Positions 1 to 8,463 of a stretch of 64,000 bases of DNA are shown here, piece by piece; the first letter of the stretch is position 1, and each line of letters begins with the position of its first letter. The position numbers and the translations under genes are program-made. The DNA lies in NCBI RefSeq assembly GCF_022201045.2, contig NC_068562.1, positions 14,569,001 through 14,633,000 on the forward strand, given 5' to 3'. This stretch comes from Citrus sinensis (taxonomy: Eukaryota; Streptophyta; Magnoliopsida; Sapindales; Rutaceae). A model generated the notes under the pieces. That model ran no database searches and had not been told where the DNA came from. It saw only the letters and a list, made by a program, of their open reading frames with translations.

Positions 1-1170
1 AAAATGAGAATTCTATTAAAATACATTAAAAAAAATACAAGATGGAGAGAGAATTTTAAAAAATGAAGCTCAAAAATGGATTCAGAGCTGTTGAATTAGG
101 GAGGAGTCCATTATTTATAAATATAATGGGTAAATCATGGCAATCGGATGAAAACAACTCATACACTAATGATCGCGTTGCGTTGCAATCTTTTATTAAC
201 TGGAACATATCATCAGTCAACGTCACATCAACATTTTGGTCCAATAGGATTCGTATACCCCTTTATGCCCCTCTTAAGCTTTTCAACTGTTCCGAGCTCA
301 AAAATGCTATCAATTTTGCCGTTTAATCTTTCCCTAATTGTAAAATAACCAACATTCCCCTTAAATATGTAAAATATTTAAATTATAATAAAACACACAC
401 AATTTAAGTACAAAGGACATAAATACATAAAAATATAAATGTTAGTGAAAGTTGGAATACAAAATGATAATTTTACCCTTTATAAATATATATTCTCCAG
501 CACTCAACATCCATCAGTTCCATCTCAAAATTGACAACCTTATGTTGAGCTTACAATTCAATACATCCATTCCCAAATAAAAGAAAAACAATCAGTCAAT
601 TCGAATTAACAAAAATTACTTACACCACTAAATGTTTAAATTACAAAAAAAAAAAAAGATCATGTTGATAAGGAACCATGGGTAGAACTCGCTCTTAAAA
701 ATTGGCTTGTAAGTGGAGGGTGACTATGAGCTTATGTTCCCATTTATATTATTATATTTCTTTTTTCATGTGCGACATTGGGTCCTAACACGTTCTTCAT
801 CAAATATGTTAAACTATCAATAGTAGAGGCAATCAGGGTCGGAATTTGTTTATTCAAGTCGATTTCATTCAAATCAAATGAATTAGGGTTTGGAAAAAAA
901 TCTTTTTTTTTTGTTAATATATAGGTTGAATTCTATTCAATTTGCTAAATAAATGAGTAGAAAACGTTTATTAATTATGTTAAAGGAAACCAAAAGAATA
1001 TTCAAGGAAATGAAATTGAATTTAAGCTTCACTTAATAAACAAATTGAATTGGAAACCAACAAAATCTTACACATATCATTGTGCATATGTACCTCATGA
1101 ACAACCACGAACATAAAAGCTTCATCTGTATAAACAAAATTTAAACAAAAGTTAATACATATCATTATAC
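1..1170. other. Intergenic DNA, no gene seen
   Basis: AT-rich sequence with scattered homopolymer runs. The short open frames near 60-350 have no recognisable domain and overlap each other on both strands, as chance frames do. I see no RNA gene or transposon end before the hAT-like element that begins at 1180. Confidence 0.5.
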
Positions 1171-1179
1171 ACATATGAA

Positions 1180-2421
1180 TAGAGGTGGGCAATTGGAAAA
1201 AAATTCGGTTCGGTTTGGCTTTTTTTAGTTTCGGTTCGGTTTTTCAAAACTAAAAATCCGAATTTATAAATTCCAAACTGAATGGTTAGGTTCGGTTAGG
1301 TTTTCAAATCAAAAATTATAAAATTCGAATTGAACCAATATTAAGACATTTTTGTAATTTCACTACCGCATATATTACACAAATTACACATGTTGCACCA
1401 CTCTCAGTCTTTACTCTTTCACTTTCAACTTACTGCACAAAGCTACAAACCCAAATCTAAGTCTCATCTACTAGTGGTCGGTACTGCCTTACCGTTGCCA
1501 CTGACCTACTGTTGTTGTTCCTTCCATTGCTCCGTCACCAACCAACCAGGTAACTTGCTCTGTTTTCTTTTTTCTTTTTTTTTTAAATTGGTCTTTTTTT
1601 TAAATAACTTTTTAATCTTTTCTAATTTCATGCTCGTCTTATTTATTATTATTGTATTAAATTATTAGTAGTATTTAGTTTTATTAGCTTTGTCTAGATA
1701 TATTTATGTTATTGTACGTTTTTCGTTTTTCCATGTCGATACTGTGCTGCTGAGTGAGGAAGTCATGAAGGTTGGAAATAATAGAGGGATAATATCCTTT
1801 AGATCCCTATCCTTTATTACATTACAGTATAGCCCAACATTTAGGAAATGTTTGTATATAGGAATTCTGTTATGGTGTACTTTGTTTATAAACTTTCAAA
1901 ATGGTCCTTGACCAAAAGTCAACAGGATAAAATATCATTGATTCCTAAACTTTTGGTGAATTGCACTATTATGCAACAAATTATTTTATTTTATTTACAT
2001 TTTGAACCAAAAGTTTTGATATTAAAAATAGTGATTATAATTCTAAAATATCTTCATTTTAATCCACAATTCTTGCAATTTTATTTTGGCGAATACAAAT
2101 TTATAAATTATTTATTTTTATTATTTTACATTGATTATAGTAGGCCTTATGTGCAGGATGGAAGAAAATAACAATGTTGTAGAGGAGATTATGAAAGACG
2201 ATTTTGAGGAGGGTGTTCATTGAACCGTTAAAATGAACCAAAAAACCGATTGCTTAAATAAAATTGTTACGAGAATCGAAACCGAATTGAAACTAATCTA
2301 TCAGTTTTGGTTCGGTTTTTATTTTCATAAAGACCGAACATTTTTTTTTAATTTTCATACTCGAACCGATTTGAAACCGAAAATTTATCCTGAAATCAAA
2401 CCAAACCGATGCCCACCCCTA
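1180..2421 (+). mobile_element. hAT-like non-autonomous DNA transposon (deletion derivative)
   Basis: The element starts TAGAGGTGGGCA and its right end reads TAGGGGTGGGCA on the opposite strand. It is flanked by identical 8-bp copies CATATGAA (1172-1179 and 2422-2429). An 8-bp target duplication and this terminus are typical of plant hAT elements. Both subterminal regions carry many TTCGGTT/AACCGAA motifs in opposite orientation, as expected for transposase-binding repeats. The interior has an exon-like stretch ending at a GT near 1549, and an AG near 2157 followed by an ATG opening a 21-codon frame (about 2160-2223) that runs straight into the right subterminal repeats. This looks like the 5' part of an autonomous element with its transposase body deleted. 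No transposase domain remains. Confidence 0.8.
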
Positions 2422-2505
2422 CATATGAAGTTGTAATTTAAACAAAATTTTACACATATCGTTATATAGTATTATTAGAAGATGCACCCTCCAAGCTTTT
2501 GTTAT

Positions 2506-2720
2506 TAAGATATGTGAAGATAGCGCTTCTTTGTGTACAAGAAAGAGCAGATGATCGACCCACCATGTCCGACGTTGTTTTGTTGCTTATAAATGAAGTT
2601 GTTGCATTTAATTTCTCCTAAACAACCAGCTTTTTCAAACGTAAGAAACAACCAACAGTGCAGATGATTGTTCTATCAACCAGTTAATAAGTAACAATTT
2701 CATTTCTAGAAGCGCGTTGG
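2506..2720 (+). pseudogene. Relic of the last exon of a G-type lectin receptor-like kinase
   Basis: The stretch is closely similar at DNA level to the last exon of the intact kinase gene at 16290-16517. It contains the kinase subdomain XI motif (ALLCVQERADDRPTMSDVV in one frame) followed by the proline-rich KQPAF tail. The frame breaks at a TAA near 2620, just before the tail, and the tail then continues only in fragments. No upstream kinase exons are visible between it and the hAT element that ends at 2421. It is a decayed paralogue separated from the intact gene by the solo LTR and the endogenous pararetrovirus. The observation is direct; an origin by local duplication is inferred. Confidence 0.85.
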
Positions 2721-3550
2721 TTTATAGTGAAGCCCTTTTTGTTTGTCTAAAATTCGAATAAATCAGTAATTTGCTCATTAATATATTAAGTCTTCTTAAT
2801 ATTTCTTTTCTAACTTAGTCCTTCTTCCGACTGATAAAGTTGTCTTCATAAAAGGTTAATTAGAAAAACCATGTTGTTACATCAAAAGCGTGAGGACGTA
2901 TCATAATAAGGATCTGCGCATGCTAGATAATTTTTGCAGGCTATTTGGTCTGTTAAAATATATGGTTGAATTAATCATCTATTGAGTCCACATTAGCCGT
3001 CAAAGACAATTAAGAAACCTAGGTGATGACAAAAGAAATGTAAATGATTTAATTAACAGCTTGTGCAAGGACATTTCTGTAAATTATTTTATTATTAGTG
3101 AGGTTTAATTACACAAAGGAATAAAGGATGGAGATGATCATGCCAGCCCATCGCATTCCACGTTACTCGGAACAAAAATGTTAGAGAAATATTAAACAAA
3201 AACAAATAATTGAGCTTTCGCAGACAGCATCATGATATTGATCAACACTCCAACACCAGTTATCAAAAGTTCTATCATTTTTATTTTGCACATGCGCCTC
3301 ACAAAAAGTTTAAAAATAAACCCAATTCAATATTCCTTCACTTTGGCTTCTTTGTTCCTCCGAAACGTCCATATATAACCAAAAATGGGTCCATAATTAA
3401 AATTTTGATTTCTTAACGATTCTGGTTTGGAAATTAGAAAATCATATTCAAATTTGGAAAGTGAAAATGAAAACTTCAGGCTTTGTTGTAGTAGGAACAT
3501 ATAAAGTCAATAAAAGTGGGCAGAGAGCTGGAAGTAGAAGATGCGAGAAT
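2721..3550. other. Intergenic DNA, no gene seen
   Basis: AT-rich sequence with only short chance open frames. No domain, RNA gene or transposon terminus was recognised. Confidence 0.4.
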
Positions 3551-3672
3551 CATCCCATATCATATCATTAATCCTGCAGTGGGGTCACGAAAAGCCAGAG
3601 AATAAATGCTGGTGTCGTAAATCCTACGGTGGATAGTGTTTGAAATTAAAGTTGGACAGTCATAGATTTTAA

Positions 3673-3884
3673 GGTATAATATTAAAATATTTAATAAAAT
3701 TAATTATTATAATTTAAAAAATATATTAATATAATTTTTTATTTATATAATAAAAAATTTATTATATGTTTAATAATTTTATCAAAATTATTATTTAAAT
3801 TTTATATTTATTATATATTATTAATTTTTATTTCATAATTATAATTTTTTTTCGCAGCAACTATAATTTAAAAAATATAATACC
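3673..3884. mobile_element. Small AT-rich inverted-repeat element (MITE-like)
   Basis: The ends read GGTATAATATT and, inverted, GGTATTATATT, each flanked outward by TTAA. The roughly 210-bp interior is almost pure A/T with no coding capacity. It lies between two imperfect copies of a roughly 60-bp direct repeat (about 3560-3630 and 3900-3970, sharing AAATGCTGGTG). TTAA flanks suit a piggyBac-type element or a TWA-type PIF/Harbinger MITE; I cannot decide between them. Confidence 0.45.
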
Positions 3885-4101
3885 TTAATCCCAAACAATA
3901 CCTTAGTCCTACAATAGAGCCATGAAAAGTCGAAGAAGAAATGCTGGTGGCGGAAATACTGTGGTAAGATTATTAGTCCTGCAGCAAGGTCATGAATAAA
4001 CTCAATAAGAAAGGACAAGAGCCATGAATCATAAAGCCCATAACGCCTGTAGCAAAACCACAAGTCCAAGGTCTGAATGCAAGATCATGGACTATGTAAA
4101 A

Positions 4102-4746
4102 TGTTAGGGAATTGAGTTTCCTCCCAAAATCATTCTAAGTAATTTATCAAGTAATAAATTAAATAGATAATACACCAATCATACAACACAAGATTTTAAA
4201 AAACTCTAAATCTGGAAAAAAATCACTACTGTTGTCACAAGACAACTAGAGAAAAATATTTACTATGTGAAAAATTATTACAACCACACTTTCAGAAATA
4301 ATTTTCTCTCACCCAAGCCCCAAATACATAATCCTGAGAAATATCCCTTAAAAAAACAAACCTGTAATACCTATACTGAGGAGTCAAATGCTCCTTCAAT
4401 ACATCTACATGCTTAAAAATATTTCTCTCCTCTCAATTTGGATTGCTTCTCTCCATGGCCAACATTTCATGACCATTTTCTTGAGCAATGCCGAAACATC
4501 TTGCTTCTCTAGGATTTTGGATTGCTTCTCTGGGATACAAAAATGAGAAGAACTCTTCTATTTATAGCTAAATTATGGCTTCATTTTCTTCCTCTTTTTC
4601 TTCTTTGCATGGGCGGCACCCGCCCATTTTTTTCTTGTTCAATGATGGTGGCTGGCTCAACCACCCACCGTCTTTGAATTCAAAGATGGTGGCTTAGCCA
4701 CCCATCATTTTGACAAATTTTTTTTATTTTAATCATATTTTCAACA
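4102..4746 (-). mobile_element. Solo LTR of an LTR retrotransposon
   Basis: Read on the minus strand the 645-bp unit begins TGTTGA and ends TAACA, the usual TG...CA border. It has a TATAAATAG box at 4566-4558, followed by a pyrimidine/purine-rich R-like region with repeated GGATTGCTTCTCT. Flanks are TAAAA (4097-4101) and TAGAA (4747-4751), a 5-bp target duplication with one mismatch. There is no primer-binding site after its 3' border, no polypurine tract before its 5' border, and no gag or pol sequence beside it, so it appears to be a solo LTR left by LTR-LTR recombination. The style resembles Copia LTRs, but the superfamily cannot be proven without internal sequence. Confidence 0.7.
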
Positions 4747-4751
4747 TAGAA

Positions 4752-5439
4752 GATGGTGCAAAAAATTCCAAATCACCTATAAGTACAATGCCTTTCTTAT
4801 AGATTATCAAATCACTTTGATAAATTATGGATTATCAAATGTATAAGTGATTTAGATGATGGAGAAGAGTTTGAATGAGAATACTTTAATATTCATGGAA
4901 GGCTGTACGTACAATGCCTTTCTTAGTACATAGAAAACAAGAAATTGCAACAGAAGAAAGTGTTATTTATTTTTAATAGTCGAAGTGTTATAATCTTTTT
5001 TGTGCACATAGGCCAAACACTGAATCACGTTAAATTTTGTGTCACGTTTATTATAGCGTCTCCGCTTATTTATTTTTTAAGTTGACTACAAATTTGCACA
5101 ACTGGCTTTATTATGAAGTTATAGGCAAGCCTTCAGAGACTGAAAATCCACCTTTAGAGAAAAGAAAAAAAATGATGCTCATTAAAATGAAGGAGGATTT
5201 TTATTGAAGAAAAAACTCTCAAACAAATCGAAGGAGGTACAAAATGCGCCAAACCTCCTAACAAGGCAAAAGCACTAAAGTGGTGAAAACTGAAAATAAA
5301 ATAGCAACCAATAAATGTAAACCAGTAATAAGGAAATATATTAAAATTAATATTTCCTATACACACACGGGAGTGCCTAAGTTACATTCAATGTATCTTA
5401 CGGCTTTTGTTTTATTCTTTTTGGCTAATTTCATATAGG
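4752..5439. other. Intergenic DNA between the solo LTR and the pararetrovirus
   Basis: AT-rich sequence without a recognisable gene. The exact right-hand limit of the viral insertion (about 5380-5460) cannot be set by eye, because no terminal repeat is expected for this class of integrant. Confidence 0.4.
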
Positions 5440-5461
5440 TCCTTTCAATTTTCTTTATTTT

Positions 5462-5755
5462 TTATAATTGTGGATGTATTTGCCTTCTCCCATCCCTTCG
5501 ACATCTATTCTTTATTTTTTCCAAAGTTTTATTTATTTCTTTAAATAACAATAAATGATTATCAAATTCGTATAAATCTATAAATTCAGAATAGATATTT
5601 GGTCCTAAATTTACCAGTCCTGTCCTTTCTTGTTCTAATAAATCTATTTTTTGGTTTATTAAATTTATATATGTATTTACTATGTTTTCCCATCCTAAAA
5701 ACATATGATCTATATTATTTGCCAATTCTTGTACTGTATTGACAGCTTGATTCAT
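5462..5755 (-). CDS. Pararetroviral small ORF B (97 aa), function unknown
   Basis: An intact 97-residue frame whose ATG overlaps the stop of the preceding small ORF as ATGA (5755-5752), the classic stop-restart junction of Caulimoviridae. The protein is largely predicted helical, with Leu/Ile heptad-like spacing (for example INLINQKIDLLEQE at about residues 31-44), and a basic C-terminus (RCRRDGRR at about 84-91). Small helical or coiled-coil proteins after the primer site are common in this family, as with the badnavirus ORF1 and ORF2 products, but I see no sequence match that names it. It is the last viral ORF before the host junction, so the integrated copy was linearised just after it. 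Confidence 0.6.
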   Translation of the reverse strand: MNQAVNTVQELANNIDHMFLGWENIVNTYINLINQKIDLLEQERTGLVNLGPNIYSEFIDLYEFDNHLLLFKEINKTLEKIKNRCRRDGRRQIHPQL

Positions 5756-6006
5756 AATGTTTCTGTTTTATACCAGTATATTAAAAAATTTATAAATTTA
5801 TCTATAAATTTCATTTTCTTTTTTATTAAAATTTCACCACCTATTGTGTCTATAGATCTTTCTCTAAGCTCTTCCGTTAACTCAAGTTCTATATTTCTTA
5901 TATTATTTTTATCAGTTTTTAACGCTTTTATTAAATTTTTTATTTCTTCTTTATTGTATACCTTTAATGTATACAGGCTATCTACTATAGCTTGTATAGG
6001 GTCCAT
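5752..6006 (-). CDS. Pararetroviral small ORF A (84 aa), function unknown
   Basis: An intact 84-residue frame whose ATG lies 4 bases downstream of the tRNA-Met primer site (6011-6025). That makes it the first ORF of the viral genome by the family's numbering convention. It is Lys/Glu/Ile-rich and probably helical, with no recognised domain. Its TGA stop overlaps the ATG of ORF B in ATGA. Retention of a full frame in a fossil may reflect its small size rather than selection. Confidence 0.6.
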   Translation of the reverse strand: MDPIQAIVDSLYTLKVYNKEEIKNLIKALKTDKNNIRNIELELTEELRERSIDTIGGEILIKKKMKFIDKFINFLIYWYKTETL

Positions 6007-6010
6007 ATCT

Positions 6011-6025
6011 CTGGCTCTGATACCA
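6011..6025 (-). promoter_or_regulatory. Minus-strand primer-binding site (initiator tRNA-Met)
   Basis: The minus strand reads TGGTATCAGAGCCAG, complementary to the 3' end of plant initiator tRNA-Met. This is the standard primer of Caulimoviridae reverse transcription and defines nucleotide 1 of such genomes. It sits between the leader ORF and small ORF A, as expected. Confidence 0.85.
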
Positions 6026-6363
6026 TTTTTGCCGGGGGCAAAATAATGATAACAAAAATACGAAATTACAAAAATATTGAATTTACAGAATAGCCCATCA
6101 ATTATATTAAATTATATTCATCAAAATTTTTCACTTAATGTAGAAATAAGGACATAGTTATTAAAAAATTCTATTATGAATAGTGACAAACAGACTTATA
6201 TGATTAATACATTTAGCATATATAGAGGATACATTTCTATGTATTTAGCCTTTTATGGAAAAGTACGTGGCGTTGTTTTACCTCTAGGTACAGCTATCAG
6301 AGTAGCCCTTTGGACCAGTAGCCCGCAACCCGAAGAGGTTTCCAGCCTATATACTTTTCACAG

Positions 6364-6732
6364 TTATATTTCAAATTCTTCGTTATCAGAATTATAGGTA
6401 TATGAAGGTTCAGCTTCATAAGTTTTTTGTTCTAAATAGGCTTTTGCTACATCTATTCCTTCTTCTATTGTCAACATAATTATGTTATGTTTTAGGTTAT
6501 CTATTTCAATGTTGTTTATAATTTTTCTTTTTATTTCTTAGGGTAATTTAAGTGAGTCTATTGCTAACAAGTCTTCTGTTCTAACAAGTTCTTGTTTACT
6601 AAAAAGATACGAGCTTTGTTTAAGTGATTCTAAATCGAAGTCTATTATCATCATGTATTCATCATATGTTATTTTAGTAGTTGGGTTTATCATGTATTCT
6701 TTAGATTTTCCTAAATAAAATTTGTGATTCAT
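6364..6732 (-). pseudogene. Leader-region ORF of the pararetrovirus, one in-frame stop
   Basis: An ATG at 6732 opens 64 codons to a TAA at 6540-6538, and the same frame stays open for about 58 more codons to a stop near 6364. It is rich in Asp/Glu/Ile/Tyr with an acidic tail (YNSDNEEFEI). No domain is recognised. It lies between the promoter and the primer site, upstream of where the family normally starts its main ORFs. It could be an accessory ORF of this lineage, or viral sequence that is coding in relatives. Confidence 0.45.
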
Positions 6733-7180
6733 CTTAGAAAATGTAATTAAAGATTTGCTTCAGTTCCAGAAATTACTCTTCCTCCATAAATCATTCCATC
6801 AATAACCATCAACAACCTCCACCAAGAGATAAAAGTTGAGTATTATTACCTAAATCACATTTTCTCCTTTGCCTTCCGATCTCCTTCTAGTGACCTGCAG
6901 CCAGGTTGTCCTGTTCCCTTAACGGCCTCCTGCCTCAGTGGGATCTGCGGACTCAGATGGCTTTACTGTGTGGATTTCGATCGTTTTGTTAAAGAAGTGT
7001 TTGGTGAGTTTAGGTTTCTCTTCTTCTTCTCTGATGGTCTTTGTTTTTAGTTAATGATGATTTGATTTAGGATTTAGAGTAAGAAAGTGTTTAGAGAATC
7101 ATCGCAAGTATTTCAGAGAGTTATGAAAAATGTTTCTGAATTCTCATAAAACCGTCTCCAGTTTCCTTTCCCTCATTCTC

Positions 7181-7283
7181 CTTTTATTTATGGAAAAGAT
7201 TTACATTATTGTCCGTACATTATTGGACTTTTACATTATTGGCCTTTTACATTATTGGCCTTTTACGTCATTGCTTACATCAC
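7181..7283 (-). promoter_or_regulatory. Pararetroviral full-length-transcript promoter (as-1-like element, CCAAT repeats, TATA box)
   Basis: Read on the minus strand there is TGATGTAAGCAATGACGTAA (within 7261-7283), two TGACG-type half sites spaced as in the as-1 element of the 35S promoter. Then come about four copies of a roughly 17-bp unit CCAATAATGTAAAAG (7202-7260), then CATAAATAAAAGG as a TATA box (7193-7181). It lies directly downstream of the transactivator-position ORF and upstream of the leader and primer site, exactly where this family keeps its promoter. as-1 elements bind plant TGA bZIP factors; activity here is inferred. Confidence 0.7.
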
Positions 7284-7335
7284 TTTATATTGTATTATTA
7301 TTATTCTAGCCATGCTTTCTTGTCTTCTTCACTTT

Positions 7336-7475
7336 ATGTTGTCTGCCACGAGAGCGTTTTATCTTCTTCTTTTTCTTTTATCAATCTTGCTATCTGCCAC
7401 GAGTCTTGCTGTCTGCCACGAGAACTTTTTATCTTCTTCTTTTTCTTTTATCAATTTTGCTGTCTGCCACGATTT
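7336..7475 (-). repeat. Tandem GTGGCAGACAGC repeats upstream of the viral promoter
   Basis: On the minus strand TCGTGGCAGAYAGC occurs four times, two copies each followed by the same purine-rich block (GATAAAAGAAAAAGAAGAAG). The composite unit is duplicated at a spacing of about 80 bases. It begins at the end of the transactivator-position ORF and precedes the as-1-like element, so an enhancer role is plausible but unproven. The polypurine block could also relate to second-strand priming. Confidence 0.55.
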
Positions 7476-7477
7476 GT

Positions 7478-8455
7478 TTATTTGTCGGGCGTCTTTATCT
7501 CCATAAGCTGAGATGCTTGTTGCATAGTTTCACTGCTGCTAGGAAATCTCATGGTGTTGATTTCATTGATGAGTTCTAAAAGAATATTTGAAGGTGTATG
7601 GTTATCCTCTGAGGTGACAAGGATATAATTTTGGAATCGAATAATTGTTCTATAATTTCTTTTGTAAAGATCTTTAGCAATACTCCATATTGCCTTTATC
7701 CCACGGGCTCTGCGGGTTCTGATCCAAGTTTTGGTTATTTGAGGAACATTTGTGTATTCAGTCCCTACCACTACTTGGAAAATTTTTGTGAGATGTCCTA
7801 CAGAAATCATATAGAATGCTTGGTATTCAATATTTTGGTGATACTCGGGGCTTATGGTGTAAAATTTTAGATATATAGGCCTTTTCTGGGCAAACTTAGA
7901 GCCTTCTTTGACTAACAGCTCATCTAGACTGGCTATCTCTCTTAACTCTGTATCTGGAAATATTAGGTCTAGATATCCATACTGTGTTATTCTCCCAACG
8001 AGGAGAGGATCTGCTCCTTTTACGGCTATTATTCTGGGGTACATATTTTTTCCAGGTGCCTTGAAGATAGTATTGTTGTGAGAACATGTTGAGTATACCC
8101 ATGTAGAAAACTGTTTATATTCTTCTTCTTCCGAGGAAATGTTGTTTATTTTGATGAACTTTTTTGTCGAAGCCTTTTTAGGGGACTCAATTTCTATTGA
8201 CAGAATTTTATTTGAAGGTGGATCACAGACTGGTTCTTGGTATGGGAGAGGTCCACTACTGCTTCCTATATTTATTGGGCTGGTGTTTATAGAAAGCCCT
8301 TTTGTTAGGTCGTTTATGTATGACTCTAACAAATTTATTCTCTTCTCGTGGGCCTCTGTGGCCTCTTTTATGTAATTTATGGCATCTAGCATATTCGATG
8401 CCTCTGTTTTGAGCCTTTGTATTTCTGCATTTATCACAGAGATGGTTTTATTCAC
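7478..8455 (-). CDS. Pararetroviral inclusion-body/transactivator-position protein (325 aa), intact frame
   Basis: The only long viral frame here without a stop. Its ATG is 8 bases after the stop of the RNase H frame. The N-terminal 50 residues form a likely coiled coil (INAEIQRLKTEASNMLDAI and on), followed by a Ser/Pro-rich linker, then a roughly 200-residue folded-looking region rich in aromatic and basic residues (such as KTWIRTRRARG at about 247-257). Position immediately after pol and before the promoter is that of the caulimovirus ORF VI transactivator/viroplasmin. The assignment rests on position and architecture; I cannot point to a diagnostic motif. If it acts like that family, it would permit reinitiation on polycistronic viral RNA. 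Confidence 0.6.
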   Translation of the reverse strand: MNKTISVINAEIQRLKTEASNMLDAINYIKEATEAHEKRINLLESYINDLTKGLSINTSPINIGSSSGPLPYQEPVCDPPSNKILSIEIESPKKASTKKFIKINNISSEEEEYKQFSTWVYSTCSHNNTIFKAPGKNMYPRIIAVKGADPLLVGRITQYGYLDLIFPDTELREIASLDELLVKEGSKFAQKRPIYLKFYTISPEYHQNIEYQAFYMISVGHLTKIFQVVVGTEYTNVPQITKTWIRTRRARGIKAIWSIAKDLYKRNYRTIIRFQNYILVTSEDNHTPSNILLELINEINTMRFPSSSETMQQASQLMEIKTPDK

Positions 8456-8463
8456 TTCTGGAT

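Noticed and set aside
63..348. Overlapping open frames on both strands at the left edge
   Set aside because: Short, mutually overlapping, without a domain; no splice or promoter context.
1390..1668. 92-codon plus frame
   Set aside because: Lies inside the hAT-like element and runs through its exon-like leader into T-rich intron-like sequence.
4102..4746. Intact LTR retrotransposon
   Set aside because: Only one LTR is present, with no primer site, polypurine tract, gag or pol next to it.
7209..7511. 100-codon hydrophobic plus frame
   Set aside because: Antisense to the viral promoter and its purine-rich repeats; the residues only reflect the pyrimidine-rich complement.
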